From: an uncultured Clostridia bacterium
GTDB lineage: Bacteria; Bacillota; Clostridia; Christensenellales; UBA1242
Reading direction: 5' to 3'
NCBI GenBank assembly: GCA_937907645.1
Contig: CALCWV010000020.1
Span: 1 to 7,360, forward strand
DNA length: 7,360 bases
Shown here: in pieces, positions 1 to 5,332 of the stretch
Layout of the letters: the number at the start of each line of letters is the position of its first letter
How positions within the stretch are numbered: the stretch's first letter is position 1
Made by a program: the position numbers and the translations under genes
Notes under the pieces: generated by a model
The model's input: only the letters and a program-made list of their open reading frames with translations
Told to the model about the DNA's origin: nothing
Database searches by the model: none

Positions 1-229
1 CTAATCTCTTTTTAGCTTCATCACGTTTTGATTGGTCTTCAGCTCTAGCAAGGTTAACACCAAGGATAATAGCATAAATAGCACCAGCAGCTCCAACTAT
101 AGCCATGATAGCCCAGAGTACTGGCCCTAAGTATTTATATAATTGGTTGAGCCAATTAAATTTAGAATCATTTTCTCCAAAATTAAATTTACCTAGTAAT
201 GTTGATATTCTTCCTAAAACTTGTAACAT
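1..229 (-). CDS. pilin-like small membrane protein, copy 1 (partial, C-terminus off the window)
   Basis: The first 76 codons are present, starting at an ATG at 229 preceded by TGGAGG eight bases upstream; the second membrane segment and stop lie left of the window. The protein opens with a short amphipathic, variable stretch (MLQVLGRIST, then acidic), followed by a hydrophobic segment at about residues 34-60 (YLGPVLWAIMAIVGAAG) and a charged loop with ARAEDQSKRDEAKKR. This layout of a hydrophobic helix, a short basic cytoplasmic loop and a second helix is that of VirB2/TrbC-type or T4SS-pilin-like proteins. It is nearly identical to the two copies to its right in the core, with one I/V change across about 42 residues. 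Pilin function is inferred from topology and size; no transfer gene is visible. Confidence 0.6.
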   Translation of the reverse strand, partial: MLQVLGRISTLLGKFNFGENDSKFNWLNQLYKYLGPVLWAIMAIVGAAGAIYAIILGVNLARAEDQSKRDEAKKRL

Positions 230-260
230 ATTTTCCTCCAAATCTATTTTTTACATTAAT

Positions 261-288
261 AATATAACACAAAGAATTATTTTTTCAA
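261..288 (-). promoter_or_regulatory. promoter of pilin-like copy 1
   Basis: On the minus strand, -35 TTGAAA (283-288) and -10 TATATT (261-266) are separated by 16 bp, with TGT directly before the -10, making an extended -10. The block 261-312 matches 811-862 upstream of copy 2 at 48 of 52 positions, so the promoter was duplicated together with the gene. Confidence 0.7.
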
Positions 289-344
289 AACAAAATTAGC
301 TATTTTTCAACAATTTATTTATATTTTTTCTTAATTATTTTTTC

Positions 345-372
345 CAATAAAAAACAACCTCGAAAGGTTGTT
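345..372 (-). terminator. intrinsic terminator of pilin-like copy 2
   Basis: An 8-bp stem pairs 353-360 with 365-372 around a four-base loop that reads TTCG on the minus strand, a stable tetraloop. A T-rich tail (TTTTTATT) follows on the minus strand. It begins about 15 bp after the stop codon of copy 2 and separates that unit from copy 1. Confidence 0.8.
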
Positions 373-386
373 CTTTTTTAATCTAA

Positions 387-731
387 TTAGCCCCAAGTCA
401 TTTGTCCATTACTGAATGCAGCTATAATCATTGGAAGTAATGTGTTGAAGAAGATAACTAAAGCAATAGTTACACCAACAGCAATTAAGGTTGTAACTAA
501 TCTCTTTTTAGCTTCATCACGTTTTGATTGGTCTTCAGCTCTAGCAAGGTTTACACCAAGAACGATAGCATAGATAGCACCAGCAGCTCCAACTATAGCC
601 ATAATAGCCCAAAGAACTGGTCCTAAGTATGTATAGATTTGATTGATCCAATTAAATTTAGCTTCTGCGTCTGTATCTGTAAATGTGAATTTTGCAAGTA
701 AATTTGAAATGCTTCCTAAAACTTGTAACAT
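387..731 (-). CDS. pilin-like small membrane protein, copy 2
   Basis: This 114-residue protein has two hydrophobic segments, about residues 38-63 (from YLGPVLWAIMAIVG) and 81-107 (LVTTLIAVGVTIALVIFFN), joined by the basic loop ARAEDQSKRDEAKKR. The loop is probably cytoplasmic, which would put both termini outside. I chose the ATG at 731 because GGAGG sits six bases upstream; the TTG at 743 overlaps that ribosome site. The N-terminus is MLQVLGSISN with an acidic stretch after it, and there is no classical signal peptide. Size and topology fit VirB2/TrbC or T4SS-pilin-like families. It is a single-gene unit with its own promoter and terminator. It could instead be a membrane peptide unrelated to secretion. 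Confidence 0.75.
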   Translation of the reverse strand: MLQVLGSISNLLAKFTFTDTDAEAKFNWINQIYTYLGPVLWAIMAIVGAAGAIYAIVLGVNLARAEDQSKRDEAKKRLVTTLIAVGVTIALVIFFNTLLPMIIAAFSNGQMTWG

Positions 732-810
732 ATTAACCTCCAAGTAAGTTTAATTTATTTTTTGTAAAAGAATTTTTTTTATTCTTATTCTTTAAACCTT
801 TTATATCTTC

Positions 811-838
811 AATATATCACAAAAAATTATTTTTTCAA
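811..838 (-). promoter_or_regulatory. promoter of pilin-like copy 2
   Basis: On the minus strand, -35 TTGAAA (833-838), a 16-bp spacer and -10 TATATT (811-816) preceded by TGA give an extended -10 promoter. It is nearly identical to the promoter of copy 1, and the spacer ends in the same TTTGTG stretch. The leader to the ATG at 731 is about 75 nt, longer than in copy 1. Confidence 0.7.
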
Positions 839-900
839 AACAAAATTAGATAATTTTCAACATTAATTAATAATTTTTCGACTTTTGTGGGGATAAATAA

Positions 901-930
901 AAAAAAGATGCTGAATTCAGCATCTTTTTT
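901..930 (-). terminator. intrinsic terminator of pilin-like copy 3
   Basis: This is a perfect 30-bp palindrome with the core GATGCTGAATTCAGCATC flanked by A6 and T6. It lies three bases after the stop codon of copy 3 and has a U-run on the minus strand. It could also stop transcription on the plus strand. Confidence 0.85.
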
Positions 931-932
931 GT

Positions 933-1334
933 TTATGATTTCTTTGAAACTCTAATTGCTCCTCCGCTAAACGCTTCGATGATCATTGGGAGTAAGGTGT
1001 TGAAGAAGATAACTAAAGCAATTGTAATTGCAACAGCAATTAAAACGGTGACTAATCTCTTTTTAGCTTCATCACGCTTTGATTGGTCTTCAGCCCTAGC
1101 AAGGTTAACGCCAAGAACGATAGCATAAATAGCACCAGCAGCACCAACGATAGCCATAATAGCCCAAAGTACAGGTCCAAGATATTTGTAAAGATAATTT
1201 AGCCAAGTAAAACTTTCTCCTCCCAGGTCTTTATCAAATTGAAATTTTCCCCAAGCAGCATCTGTATCGCTTGAAGGAACCCAAGTAGCAAGTTCAGAAA
1301 CTTTCATTGCCATTTTACCTAAAAGAGCCCACAT
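933..1334 (-). CDS. pilin-like small membrane protein, copy 3
   Basis: This 133-residue protein is the longest and most diverged copy. The ATG at 1334 is chosen because GGAGG lies eight bases upstream; an in-frame extension to 1409 would run through the promoter. The N-terminal 50 residues (MWALLGKMAMKVSELATW, then a stretch rich in Asp, Ser and Gly) share little with the other copies. The core from GPVLWAIMAIVG through LARAEDQSKRDEAKKRL matches copy 2 exactly. A second membrane segment (VAITIALVIFFNTLLPMII) follows, and the C-terminus is basic (RVSKKS) where copy 2 ends QMTWG. A conserved core with variable ends suggests exposed surfaces that differ between subunits; that reading is inference. 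Confidence 0.75.
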   Translation of the reverse strand: MWALLGKMAMKVSELATWVPSSDTDAAWGKFQFDKDLGGESFTWLNYLYKYLGPVLWAIMAIVGAAGAIYAIVLGVNLARAEDQSKRDEAKKRLVTVLIAVAITIALVIFFNTLLPMIIEAFSGGAIRVSKKS

Positions 1335-1381
1335 AAATTTATCCTCCAAATAATTTATTTTGTAATTCGTTTTACACAGAT

Positions 1382-1409
1382 AATTTAACACAAAAAAATA
1401 TTTAATCAA
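1382..1409 (-). promoter_or_regulatory. promoter of pilin-like copy 3
   Basis: On the minus strand, -35 TTGATT (1404-1409), a 16-bp spacer and -10 TAAATT (1382-1387) preceded by TGT follow the same plan as the other two copies. Both hexamers match consensus less well, so copy 3 may be expressed more weakly. Confidence 0.6.
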
Positions 1410-1465
1410 AACGATTTTACATATTTTTTTATTTTTTTTGAAAAAAATTGTTAAATAGTCAAAAT

Positions 1466-1485
1466 AAATTATTTTTCGATAATTT
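1466..1485 (-). terminator. possible weak terminator after the ArsR-type gene
   Basis: AAATTAT (1466-1472) pairs with ATAATTT (1479-1485) around a 6-base loop, 15 bp after the stop codon. The stem contains no G or C and the T-run is short, so this may be ordinary AT-rich spacer. Confidence 0.25.
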
Positions 1486-1500
1486 TAGTTTTGCATTTTA

Positions 1501-1842
1501 CTAGACAAGCGAGCTAACAGCATAATTCATTATTTCATTAATATAATTAATCTTTATGTAATAAATCATTATCTTTCCGTTCCTGCGATAAGCGACTAAA
1601 TTTTGATCTTTAAGGAATTTGAGTTGGTGACTGATCGTCGTTTGATTTATATTTAGAAGATTTGACAGGTCATTGACGCAAAGATCGCAAACAGACAGGC
1701 ACGAGAGGATTTTGAGCCTCGTCGAGTCAGAAAAGTTTTGAAAGTATTCTGCCAGTTTCAGAACAGCTCTGTCTTCTGGGAGATAGTTTTTTATTTCCGC
1801 CTTATGTCTTTCGGAAAGTATTAAATATTTTTCTTGTTCCAT
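1501..1842 (-). CDS. ArsR/SmtB-family metal-responsive repressor
   Basis: This 113-residue winged-helix protein has the ArsR/SmtB hallmarks: FSDSTRLKILSCL (residues 37-49), the recognition helix region NQTTISHQLKFLKDQNLV (66-83) and the wing YRRNGKIMIYYI (85-96). C52-D53-L54-C55 aligns with the CVCDLC arsenic-binding motif of E. coli ArsR; the first ArsR cysteine is replaced by S50, and another cysteine sits at 48. Family members bind DNA as dimers and release it on binding metal or metalloid. The ATG at 1842 has AAGGAG upstream. No arsenite pump, reductase or metal ATPase is nearby, so the ligand and targets are unknown. A redox or sulfide signal sensed by the Cys pair is an alternative. Confidence 0.85.
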   Translation of the reverse strand: MEQEKYLILSERHKAEIKNYLPEDRAVLKLAEYFQNFSDSTRLKILSCLSVCDLCVNDLSNLLNINQTTISHQLKFLKDQNLVAYRRNGKIMIYYIKINYINEIMNYAVSSLV

Positions 1843-1864
1843 TTTTGCTCCTTTTCGTAAGATT

Positions 1865-1892
1865 AGTTTAGAATAATAATTTTTATATTCAA
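1865..1892 (-). promoter_or_regulatory. promoter and possible autoregulatory operator of the ArsR-type gene
   Basis: On the minus strand, -35 TTGAAT (1887-1892) and -10 TAAACT (1865-1870) are 16 bp apart. An imperfect inverted repeat, GAATA-N10-TATTC (1871-1890), fills the spacer, where a dimeric repressor would block polymerase. The dyad is short and AT-rich, so the operator call is tentative. Confidence 0.45.
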
Positions 1893-1920
1893 AAGAAAAA
1901 AATGTCCGATTTTAGCATTT

Positions 1921-1950
1921 TTGAGAAAAAGAAAAATAAATATGTATAAT
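1921..1950 (+). promoter_or_regulatory. possible promoter of the small divergent gene
   Basis: TTGAGA (1921-1926) and a perfect TATAAT (1945-1950) are 18 bp apart. Transcription would begin near 1957, almost at the ATG (1960) and beyond most of the GGAGGAG site at 1951-1957. Either this is not the promoter in use or the ribosome site is excluded from the mRNA. TTGCTC/TAGAAT at 1845-1874 is an alternative that overlaps the ArsR promoter. Confidence 0.4.
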
Positions 1951-1959
1951 GGAGGAGAT

Positions 1960-2133
1960 ATGAATATATCTAATGAAATATTATTAGTGATGTTAATATC
2001 TGTAATTGCCTCGGCAACGGATACTAACCTCAACACAAATGCAAACTTTTTGCTACTTCTACTTTTGACTTTGGCAAACAATAACAACAACTCAACATCT
2101 TGCTATACACGTTGCCCTGGAGTATTTATCTAA
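1960..2133 (+). CDS. small hydrophobic protein, 57 aa, unknown function
   Basis: I do not recognise this protein. The ATG at 1960 has GGAGGAG immediately upstream. The predicted peptide has a hydrophobic N-terminal stretch (EILLVMLISVIASA), a Thr/Asn-rich linker, a Leu run (FLLLLLLTLA), an Asn-rich patch and a C-terminal CYTRCP motif. Two hydrophobic stretches and a short C-terminus holding two cysteines could make a membrane-anchored or exported peptide. It is transcribed divergently from the ArsR-type gene, a common position for a regulated target, and its Cys pair could bind metal; both points are inference. Low-complexity composition means it may not be a real gene. Confidence 0.45.
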   Translation: MNISNEILLVMLISVIASATDTNLNTNANFLLLLLLTLANNNNNSTSCYTRCPGVFI

Positions 2134-2140
2134 TTATTAG

Positions 2141-2169
2141 TTGATATTTGACCTCTTTTGTGCTAAAAT
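2141..2169 (+). promoter_or_regulatory. extended -10 promoter of the orf-queH-signal peptidase operon
   Basis: -35 TTGATA (2141-2146), a 17-bp spacer and -10 TAAAAT (2164-2169) preceded by TGC. With usual spacing, transcription starts at about 2176, which is the A of the first gene's ATG. Confidence 0.7.
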
Positions 2170-2175
2170 TAAAGC

Positions 2176-2616
2176 ATGAGAGAGAATATTTTATCGCTAT
2201 CAACTGGTTGGGTGCAATTAAAGGATAAGTTTTCTTTGAAAAATGATCAAGGAATGTCTTTTTTATGCAACTACAAAGCCCCATGTGGAGAGATAGCAAC
2301 TTTGTTTTTAGTAAACGAAGAGGTCAGTGTTGGACTAAACATGTTTGACAGGATGATTACAGACTACAAGCAGACGACGCCTAATCTTCAGATGCTTTTA
2401 AAGTCAAAGGTGAAGATAAAGGACAAGCATGCATATGTCTATGTCATTAGAGAAAAGATTTCGAAAAAAGCAATGGTGCAACTCTTTTTTGAGAAGAAAA
2501 ACACGCTATATGCGCTGATTTTTAATTTAGAAAAGTATGAGCCTAGCACAAAGAAGTGTATTGAAGGAAACAAAATCTTTTCTGAAGTTATATCTCTTTT
2601 GGAGGTGCAAGAGTGA
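2176..2616 (+). CDS. hypothetical protein, 146 aa, first gene of the queH operon
   Basis: I do not recognise this family. The protein has no clear membrane segment or signal peptide and looks like a soluble alpha/beta protein: alternating beta-type stretches (IATLFLVNEEVSVGL, HAYVYVIREK, AMVQLFFEKKNTLYALIFNL) and a C-terminal helix (KIFSEVISLLEV). The pattern is loosely like small PsbP/DcrB-type folds, but that is only an impression of shape. The ATG at 2176 is at the predicted transcription start and has no Shine-Dalgarno, so the mRNA looks leaderless. Its TGA overlaps the GTG start of queH (GTGA), and its last codons carry the queH ribosome site GGAGGTG, indicating translational coupling. 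A role related to queuosine is possible but unsupported beyond linkage. Confidence 0.8.
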   Translation: MRENILSLSTGWVQLKDKFSLKNDQGMSFLCNYKAPCGEIATLFLVNEEVSVGLNMFDRMITDYKQTTPNLQMLLKSKVKIKDKHAYVYVIREKISKKAMVQLFFEKKNTLYALIFNLEKYEPSTKKCIEGNKIFSEVISLLEVQE

Positions 2617-3152
2617 AAAAAGTTTTACTACATTCCTGCTGCGCACCTTGCTCAACGCAGGTTATTGATGTGCTGAGTCCCGACTACGATCTGACAATTT
2701 TCTACACAAATTCGAATATCTATCCTGCAGAGGAATATCAAAAACGTTTGGCGGAGCAGGAGAAATATGTTAAAATCGTAGGTGTGGAAATTCTGGAGGA
2801 TGAGTACAACGAAGAGGACTATCTTAATTTCGTCAAAGGTTTAGAGAACGAAAGAGAGGGCGGAGCGCGATGTGCAAAGTGCTTTGAATACAGACTTAGG
2901 AGAACTGCAAAAGAGGCTAAAAAGCGAGGTTTTGACTATTTTGGCACAACTTTAACAGTAAGTCCGCACAAGAATTCTTTCATAATCAATCAGATAGGGC
3001 ATGAGATTGCCGAGCAAGAGGGAATTCCTTTTTTAGAGGGGAACTACAAAAAGCAGGACGGCTATAAAAAGAGTATAGAGTTTTCAAAAAAATATAATCT
3101 GTATCGTCAAAATTACTGTGGATGCAGATTTTCAATAAGAAAAGAGGATTGA
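2613..3152 (+). CDS. queH: epoxyqueuosine reductase QueH
   Basis: QueH reduces epoxyqueuosine to queuosine at tRNA position 34, the last step of queuosine synthesis, and replaces the unrelated cobalamin-dependent QueG. This 179-residue protein carries the family signatures: HSCCAPCS (residues 7-14), GGARCAKCFEYRL (83-95), TTLTVSPHKN (112-121) and YRQNYCGC (164-171). The cysteines at 9, 10, 87, 90, 169 and 171 are those expected to bind the iron-sulfur cluster, the extra metal or the active site. The start is a GTG at 2613 with GGAGGTG six bases upstream, overlapping the previous stop. Its own TGA overlaps the ATG of the signal peptidase. Length is normal for the family. No queuosine synthesis or salvage gene is in the window, so precursor supply must be encoded elsewhere. 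Confidence 0.95.
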   Translation: MKKVLLHSCCAPCSTQVIDVLSPDYDLTIFYTNSNIYPAEEYQKRLAEQEKYVKIVGVEILEDEYNEEDYLNFVKGLENEREGGARCAKCFEYRLRRTAKEAKKRGFDYFGTTLTVSPHKNSFIINQIGHEIAEQEGIPFLEGNYKKQDGYKKSIEFSKKYNLYRQNYCGCRFSIRKED

Positions 3153-3973
3153 TGTTTAAATTTAAGTTCAGAAAAAGAAAAGCAACAGCCGAAGAAAATG
3201 CATATGTGGAAAAACAGGTTAGGAAAATTCCTAAAGTCGTTTCCATAATCTTTTTAATATATGTAATCATATTTGTTTGCTTTATGATCTGGTACTTTGA
3301 TTTTAGAAGCAAATATTATATATCCGATGTCGAAGGGCCTTCTATGAGCCCAACAATAAATGCTGAAGTTTCGGACTCTGATCCAAACACAAAGCAAGAC
3401 TTTGTTTACGTAAACAAAAAGAAGGAAGCACAGAGGGGCGATATAGTCGTTGTCAACTTAAACACAACTGGAGTCAAAGAAAACGATTACTACATAATAA
3501 AAAGAGTTATCGCCATGGCGGGGGATAAAATCACAATCAAGATTGCCGAAGACGGATATTATCATGTTTTTATGCAATATGCAGGACAAGAAGAAGTTAT
3601 CCAGCTAGACGAGGACTATATCAAGAGCTATGAAGGTTGGACGAGTGCAAAGTCTGCATATATAGCTTCAACAACATATTATGAGTCTGAATTTTATGGG
3701 ACATTTATAAGCTCGGGCATGCATGTGTCAATAATTGACGGCGTTGCGTTCTATGAAGTTCCCGAAAACAGTTATTTCTGCTTGGGAGATAACAGAGCAG
3801 TGAGTATTGACTCTAGAAGAAGAGGTGTGTTTTCGAAGAACAAGATATGCGGCGTTGCAGAAATTATCGTTAAAAATGGAACAAAATATCGTGGAGTAAA
3901 ACTGTTTTTCAAGAAATGGGGCTCGATTTGGGGATTCTACTGGAAACAGATAGAATTGCTATTTGCGAGATAG
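3152..3973 (+). CDS. lepB: type I signal peptidase (large form)
   Basis: This 273-residue protein should remove signal peptides from exported proteins at the outer face of the membrane. A basic N-terminus (MFKFKFRKRK) precedes one membrane segment (about residues 29-49). The catalytic boxes follow: EGPSMSPTI with nucleophile Ser64, RGDIVVV (95-101), YIIKRVIAMAGD with general base Lys117, and LGDNRAVSIDSRRRG (211-225). The span from Lys117 to the GDN motif is about 95 residues, longer than in compact Bacillus SipS-type enzymes. An extra aromatic and basic C-terminal tail (KKWGSIWGFYWKQ) may touch the membrane. The ATG at 3152 overlaps the queH stop (TGATG) with AGAGG upstream; the in-frame ATG at 3122 lacks a ribosome site. 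Linkage to queH is probably only transcriptional. Confidence 0.9.
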   Translation: MFKFKFRKRKATAEENAYVEKQVRKIPKVVSIIFLIYVIIFVCFMIWYFDFRSKYYISDVEGPSMSPTINAEVSDSDPNTKQDFVYVNKKKEAQRGDIVVVNLNTTGVKENDYYIIKRVIAMAGDKITIKIAEDGYYHVFMQYAGQEEVIQLDEDYIKSYEGWTSAKSAYIASTTYYESEFYGTFISSGMHVSIIDGVAFYEVPENSYFCLGDNRAVSIDSRRRGVFSKNKICGVAEIIVKNGTKYRGVKLFFKKWGSIWGFYWKQIELLFAR

Positions 3974-3984
3974 ATTAAGACAAA

Positions 3985-4002
3985 AAAGGCCATAATCCCT
4001 TT
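3985..4002 (+). terminator. possible weak terminator of the queH operon
   Basis: AAAGG (3985-3989) can pair with CCTTT (3998-4002), followed by only a short T tract. The stem is small and unconvincing, so some transcription may read into the HU region. Confidence 0.25.
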
Positions 4003-4031
4003 AAAAATATGAAAAAAAAGAGTAAATCATT

Positions 4032-4059
4032 TTGAAAAAGAGTAAAAATATGATAAGAT
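4032..4059 (+). promoter_or_regulatory. promoter of the HU gene
   Basis: -35 TTGAAA (4032-4037), a 16-bp spacer and -10 TAAGAT (4054-4059) preceded by TGA. A 12-bp direct repeat AAAAAGAGTAAA starts at 4015 and at 4035, exactly 20 bp apart, the second copy overlapping the -35; it could be a regulator site. The leader is about 40 nt, with GGGAG at 4094-4098. Confidence 0.6.
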
Positions 4060-4106
4060 GTAGATAAGTATAGAGATATACAAATCAAAAAAAGGGAGAA
4101 AACATT

Positions 4107-4382
4107 ATGAATAAAGCTGAATTTATTAAAGTTATGGCTGATAAAGCTGGTTTCACACAAAAGGACGCAGGAATTGCTTTCGAAGCAATGGTTGCAACAA
4201 TTGTTGAAACATTAAAAGCAGGAGAAAAAATTGCAATCGCTGGTTTTGGTTCATATGAATTAAAACAAAAAGCTGCAGCAGTTAAAATCAATCCTTTAAC
4301 AAAGAAAAAAGTTAAAGTTGCTGCTAAGAATGTTCCAGCATTCAAATTCGGAAATAGCTTCAAACAAATTTTCAATGCTTAA
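4107..4382 (+). CDS. hup: HU-family nucleoid DNA-binding protein
   Basis: HU dimers bind and bend DNA with little sequence preference and compact the nucleoid. This 91-residue protein is full length for the family: MNKAEFIKVMADKAGFTQKD at the N-terminus, the helical dimer region, GEKIAIAGFGSYEL with the conserved GFG (about residues 46-48), the beta-arm with the conserved Asn-Pro (INPLTKKKVKV) and the closing VPAFKFGNSFK. The arm has Ala-Ala-Ala-Val-Lys where many HU proteins have Arg-rich sequence, and Lys-Lys-Lys in place of the usual TG turn, so its contacts may differ. GGGAG lies eight bases before the ATG. The gene is monocistronic, with its own promoter and strong terminator. Confidence 0.95.
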   Translation: MNKAEFIKVMADKAGFTQKDAGIAFEAMVATIVETLKAGEKIAIAGFGSYELKQKAAAVKINPLTKKKVKVAAKNVPAFKFGNSFKQIFNA

Positions 4383-4393
4383 TTGGATATATC

Positions 4394-4420
4394 AAAAAAC
4401 GGGTTTGTCCCGTTTTTTTT
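4394..4420 (+). terminator. intrinsic terminator of the HU gene
   Basis: ACGGG (4399-4403) pairs with CCCGT (4409-4413) around a 5-base loop, extended by A-T pairs and followed by T8. It lies 12 bp after the stop codon. Confidence 0.9.
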
Positions 4421-4440
4421 CTTGCATACATCAATTTTAT

Positions 4441-4469
4441 TTGCTTTTTTTATTATTTTAGGATAAACT
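4441..4469 (+). promoter_or_regulatory. possible promoter of the CYTH-like gene
   Basis: TTGCTT (4441-4446) and TAAACT (4464-4469) are 17 bp apart, giving a start near 4476 and a short leader containing GGAGG (4478-4482). Confidence 0.45.
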
Positions 4470-4487
4470 AAAAATGCGGAGGCAGTT

Positions 4488-5249
4488 ATGGAGAATAATA
4501 ACCTTACAAGTGAGACAATAAGATATCACTATGATATGCTAAGAGATGACGTTGGAAAGATTGTTGATAAATTAAACGGCAATCTTGGTTTTTATGCGTT
4601 TAGATTTGCGGAGAAGATTAAAACGACCGAAGTTGTTTATGACACCCCAGACAACCTTTTGTCCAGTGTAGGAATTATCCTAAGCAAGCTTTTCATGAAT
4701 AATAAAATTGGTTTCTATGTGAGAAAAATCACAAGACTTCCAAGCGAAATGAAAAGACCAAGCAAGAGGGTTAAAATTGCTGACTGCGGGCCAAGAGAAA
4801 CACCAAAATCGTTCACATTGCAGGTTTCTCAAGCGATTAACAACGCTTTCCCAAGTATATTTACAATCGATATGGCTGAGGTTGTTGAAAAAACTATGCC
4901 AAAAATTCAGATTGATATCAAAGGTCAATCCTATAATATCTCGGGCGGTACAGGCTTTAAAGGTAGAATAATTTTTGAAGACGTTGTATATAGGGATTTA
5001 GTGACAAGAAAGAAAGTTAAAGGCAAGAGCGTGACACTCATCCTTCCTGTTGACGAAGAATATGAATCTGACAACGAAAACGTACTTGACGGAATTGAAA
5101 GATTCTGCAAAGAACTTATCCCATACAAAGAAACAAGAGTTGAAATTGCCGAAAGAGTGCTATATCCTAAAAAGCAATCAAAGATTGGCATGAAAGAACT
5201 TTTAAGACAAGAAAAAGAAAATAAGAAAAAGAAAAAAGAAGAAGAGTAA
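4488..5249 (+). CDS. uncharacterised cytoplasmic protein with weak CYTH-like resemblance, 253 aa
   Basis: I do not recognise this with certainty. Residues 46-85 (TTEVVYDTPDNLLSSVGIIL, then NKIGFYVRKITRLP) resemble the YFDTPD-LL-GI-LR stretch of CYTH/triphosphate tunnel enzymes. The N-terminal ExExK metal motif of that family is not visible, so catalysis is doubtful. The remainder has no membrane segment. The C-terminus is a highly charged Lys/Glu tail (from MKELLRQEKENKKKKKEEE). A strong GGAGG lies five bases before the ATG. The gene is monocistronic between the HU terminator and the shared terminator at 5300. A polyphosphate- or nucleotide-binding role is possible; a CYTH fold without activity or an unrelated fold is equally possible. 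Confidence 0.8.
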   Translation: MENNNLTSETIRYHYDMLRDDVGKIVDKLNGNLGFYAFRFAEKIKTTEVVYDTPDNLLSSVGIILSKLFMNNKIGFYVRKITRLPSEMKRPSKRVKIADCGPRETPKSFTLQVSQAINNAFPSIFTIDMAEVVEKTMPKIQIDIKGQSYNISGGTGFKGRIIFEDVVYRDLVTRKKVKGKSVTLILPVDEEYESDNENVLDGIERFCKELIPYKETRVEIAERVLYPKKQSKIGMKELLRQEKENKKKKKEEE

Positions 5250-5299
5250 TACTTCTTCCAAGCTTTAAAAAGATATGAAAATTTCTAAAAAAGATATGA

Positions 5300-5323
5300 A
5301 AAAAATCCCTCGCGGGATTTTTT
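5300..5323. terminator. bidirectional intrinsic terminator
   Basis: AAAAAATCCC (5300-5309) is perfectly complementary to GGGATTTTTT (5314-5323) around a 4-base loop. It has T-runs on both strands and lies between two converging genes, the CYTH-like gene and the tRNA. The 5250-5299 stretch before it carries two copies of AAAAAGATATGAAAA. Confidence 0.85.
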
Positions 5324-5332
5324 CTTTTGTTT

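Noticed and set aside
105..299. Plus-strand frame in the first pilin-like gene
   Set aside because: It is antisense to a supported gene with a ribosome site and strong paralogues.
1335..1409. Longer N-terminus for pilin-like copy 3
   Set aside because: It would read through the promoter and the ribosome site; the ATG at 1334 has GGAGG at the right distance and aligns with the other copies.
1..1409. CRISPR or other short-repeat array
   Set aside because: The repeats are whole gene units encoding similar proteins, with no regular spacers.
3122..3151. Upstream ATG for the signal peptidase
   Set aside because: There is no ribosome site before it, while the ATG at 3152 overlaps the queH stop and has AGAGG upstream.
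4085..4375. Minus-strand frame across the HU gene
   Set aside because: It is the reverse of a clearly identified HU gene and has no ribosome site of its own.
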